In this document: positions 63,531 to 64,000 of the stretch, one piece after another
How positions within the stretch are numbered: the first letter of the stretch is position 1
How the letters are laid out: each line of letters opens with the position of its first letter
DNA from: Thiobacillus denitrificans
GTDB taxonomy: Bacteria > Pseudomonadota > Gammaproteobacteria > Burkholderiales > Thiobacillaceae
Length of the DNA stretch: 64,000 nucleotides
Assembly: GCA_020723405.1 (NCBI GenBank)
Contig: DYIY01000001.1
Location: 310,001 to 374,000 of the forward strand
Direction: 5' to 3'
Position numbers and translations under genes: made by a program
Notes under the pieces: model-generated
Databases searched by the model: none
Told to the model about the DNA's origin: nothing
Seen by the model: only the letters and a program-made list of their open reading frames with translations

Positions 63531-64000
63531 CTAGCCGAGTTTCTGGCGCTGGGCGCGCAGCTTGTCCAGCGTGGCGGTGAAGTCCGCCAGGCGCTTCCTT
63601 TCCTGCTCCACCACCGCCGGCGGCGCCCGGTCCACGAAGCTGGCGTTGGACAGCTTGCCGGTGGCCTTGGCAATCTCCCCGTCCAGGCGGGCGATTTCCT
63701 TGTCCAGGCGGGCGATTTCCGCCCCCTTGTCGATTTCCACGTGGAGCATGATGCGCCAGTCGCCCACCACGGACACCGGGGCGTCGCCCTCGGGCAGGAC
63801 AGACACCGACTCCACCCGCTCCAGGCGGCCCAGGGCAGCCATGTAGGGGGCGTAGTCGGCGGCCCGGGCGGCATCGCCTTCCAGGTAGAGGGGCACCTTC
63901 AGGGCCGGGGACAGGTTCATCTCGCCGCGCAGGTTGCGCACCGCGTTGACCAGTTCCTTGAGGCCGGCCATGGCCGCCTGGGCGGCGGGGTGGGCCCGGC
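63531..64000 (-). CDS. valS: Valyl-tRNA synthetase, C-terminal part (partial)
   Basis: C-terminal 155 residues of ValRS, open to the window edge. The end is the tRNA-binding coiled-coil domain, with [60 protein letters not shown] and an R/K/L-rich close. This matches class I ValRS and not related IleRS or LeuRS. The N-terminal part lies to the right of the window. Confidence 0.93.
   Translation of the reverse strand, partial: RAHPAAQAAMAGLKELVNAVRNLRGEMNLSPALKVPLYLEGDAARAADYAPYMAALGRLERVESVSVLPEGDAPVSVVGDWRIMLHVEIDKGAEIARLDKEIARLDGEIAKATGKLSNASFVDRAPPAVVEQERKRLADFTATLDKLRAQRQKLG

Overview
The window is a high-GC, gene-dense stretch of a bacterial chromosome. I infer a chemolithotrophic, sulfur-oxidizing betaproteobacterium, with Thiobacillaceae-like as the best guess. 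The evidence is aprMBA, a qmoAB-hdrCB cluster, flavocytochrome c sulfide dehydrogenase (fccAB), a CbbO/NorD-type von Willebrand A protein, and housekeeping blocks in typical betaproteobacterial order (rplU-rpmA-obgE-proB; rpoE-rse-mucD-lepA-lepB-rnc-era-recO-pdxJ; kdsD-kdsC-lptCAB-rpoN-hpf-ptsN-hprK-rapZ). No rRNA, tRNA, CRISPR array or complete insertion sequence was seen.

Layout. 1-3 kb: aprA (cut by the left edge), aprB, aprM and a small AF1514-like gene, all on the minus strand. 3-11 kb: accessory genes, namely a secreted glycerophosphodiesterase, a CbbO/NorD-like VWA protein, a PEP-CTERM protein with a discoidin-like domain, and a two-component system (NarL-type regulator, outer-membrane-like protein, 7TM histidine kinase) around a palindromic intergenic region. 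11-18 kb: proB, obgE, rpmA, rplU, an ECF sigma operon (sigma, DUF3619, DUF3106, RDD) and lptFG. 18-33 kb: pepA, nadB and the sigma-E/lepB/era block, with a second PEP-CTERM gene between lepA and lepB. REP-like palindromes flank this region at 19.7-19.9 and 32.9 kb. 33-38 kb: an orphan histidine kinase, a lone prepilin-like gene and a CPA2 antiporter. 37.6-45.4 kb: the LPS transport/rpoN/PTS-Ntr operon.

45.4-50.9 kb is a sulfide-oxidation island: a promoter with a palindrome, a long leader, a 25-codon leader ORF coupled to an FNR/DNR-type regulator, a perfect FNR box, fccA, fccB, a ten-helix membrane protein and two tandem paralogous secreted proteins of unknown function. It lies between a NusG-domain-II gene and a Gx-transporter gene, which are often neighbours elsewhere, so it looks inserted. 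51-57.5 kb: ubiX, several small enzymes, a TPM protein, an LTA-synthase-like sulfatase and a secreted helical protein preceded by a second FNR-type box. 57.8-64 kb: hdrB, hdrC, qmoB and qmoA (minus strand), a small membrane protein and the 3' end of valS.

How the parts may work together. FccAB would oxidize sulfide in the periplasm. AprBA would oxidize sulfite plus AMP to APS in the cytoplasm. QmoAB-HdrCB would exchange electrons between Apr and the quinone pool. This Qmo cluster has no QmoC membrane domain, while AprM looks like a NarI/QmoC-type b-heme subunit, so AprM could supply the missing membrane part. The most novel parts are the tandem paralogs with the ten-helix protein, the leader-ORF/FNR control region, and the split apr/qmo arrangement.
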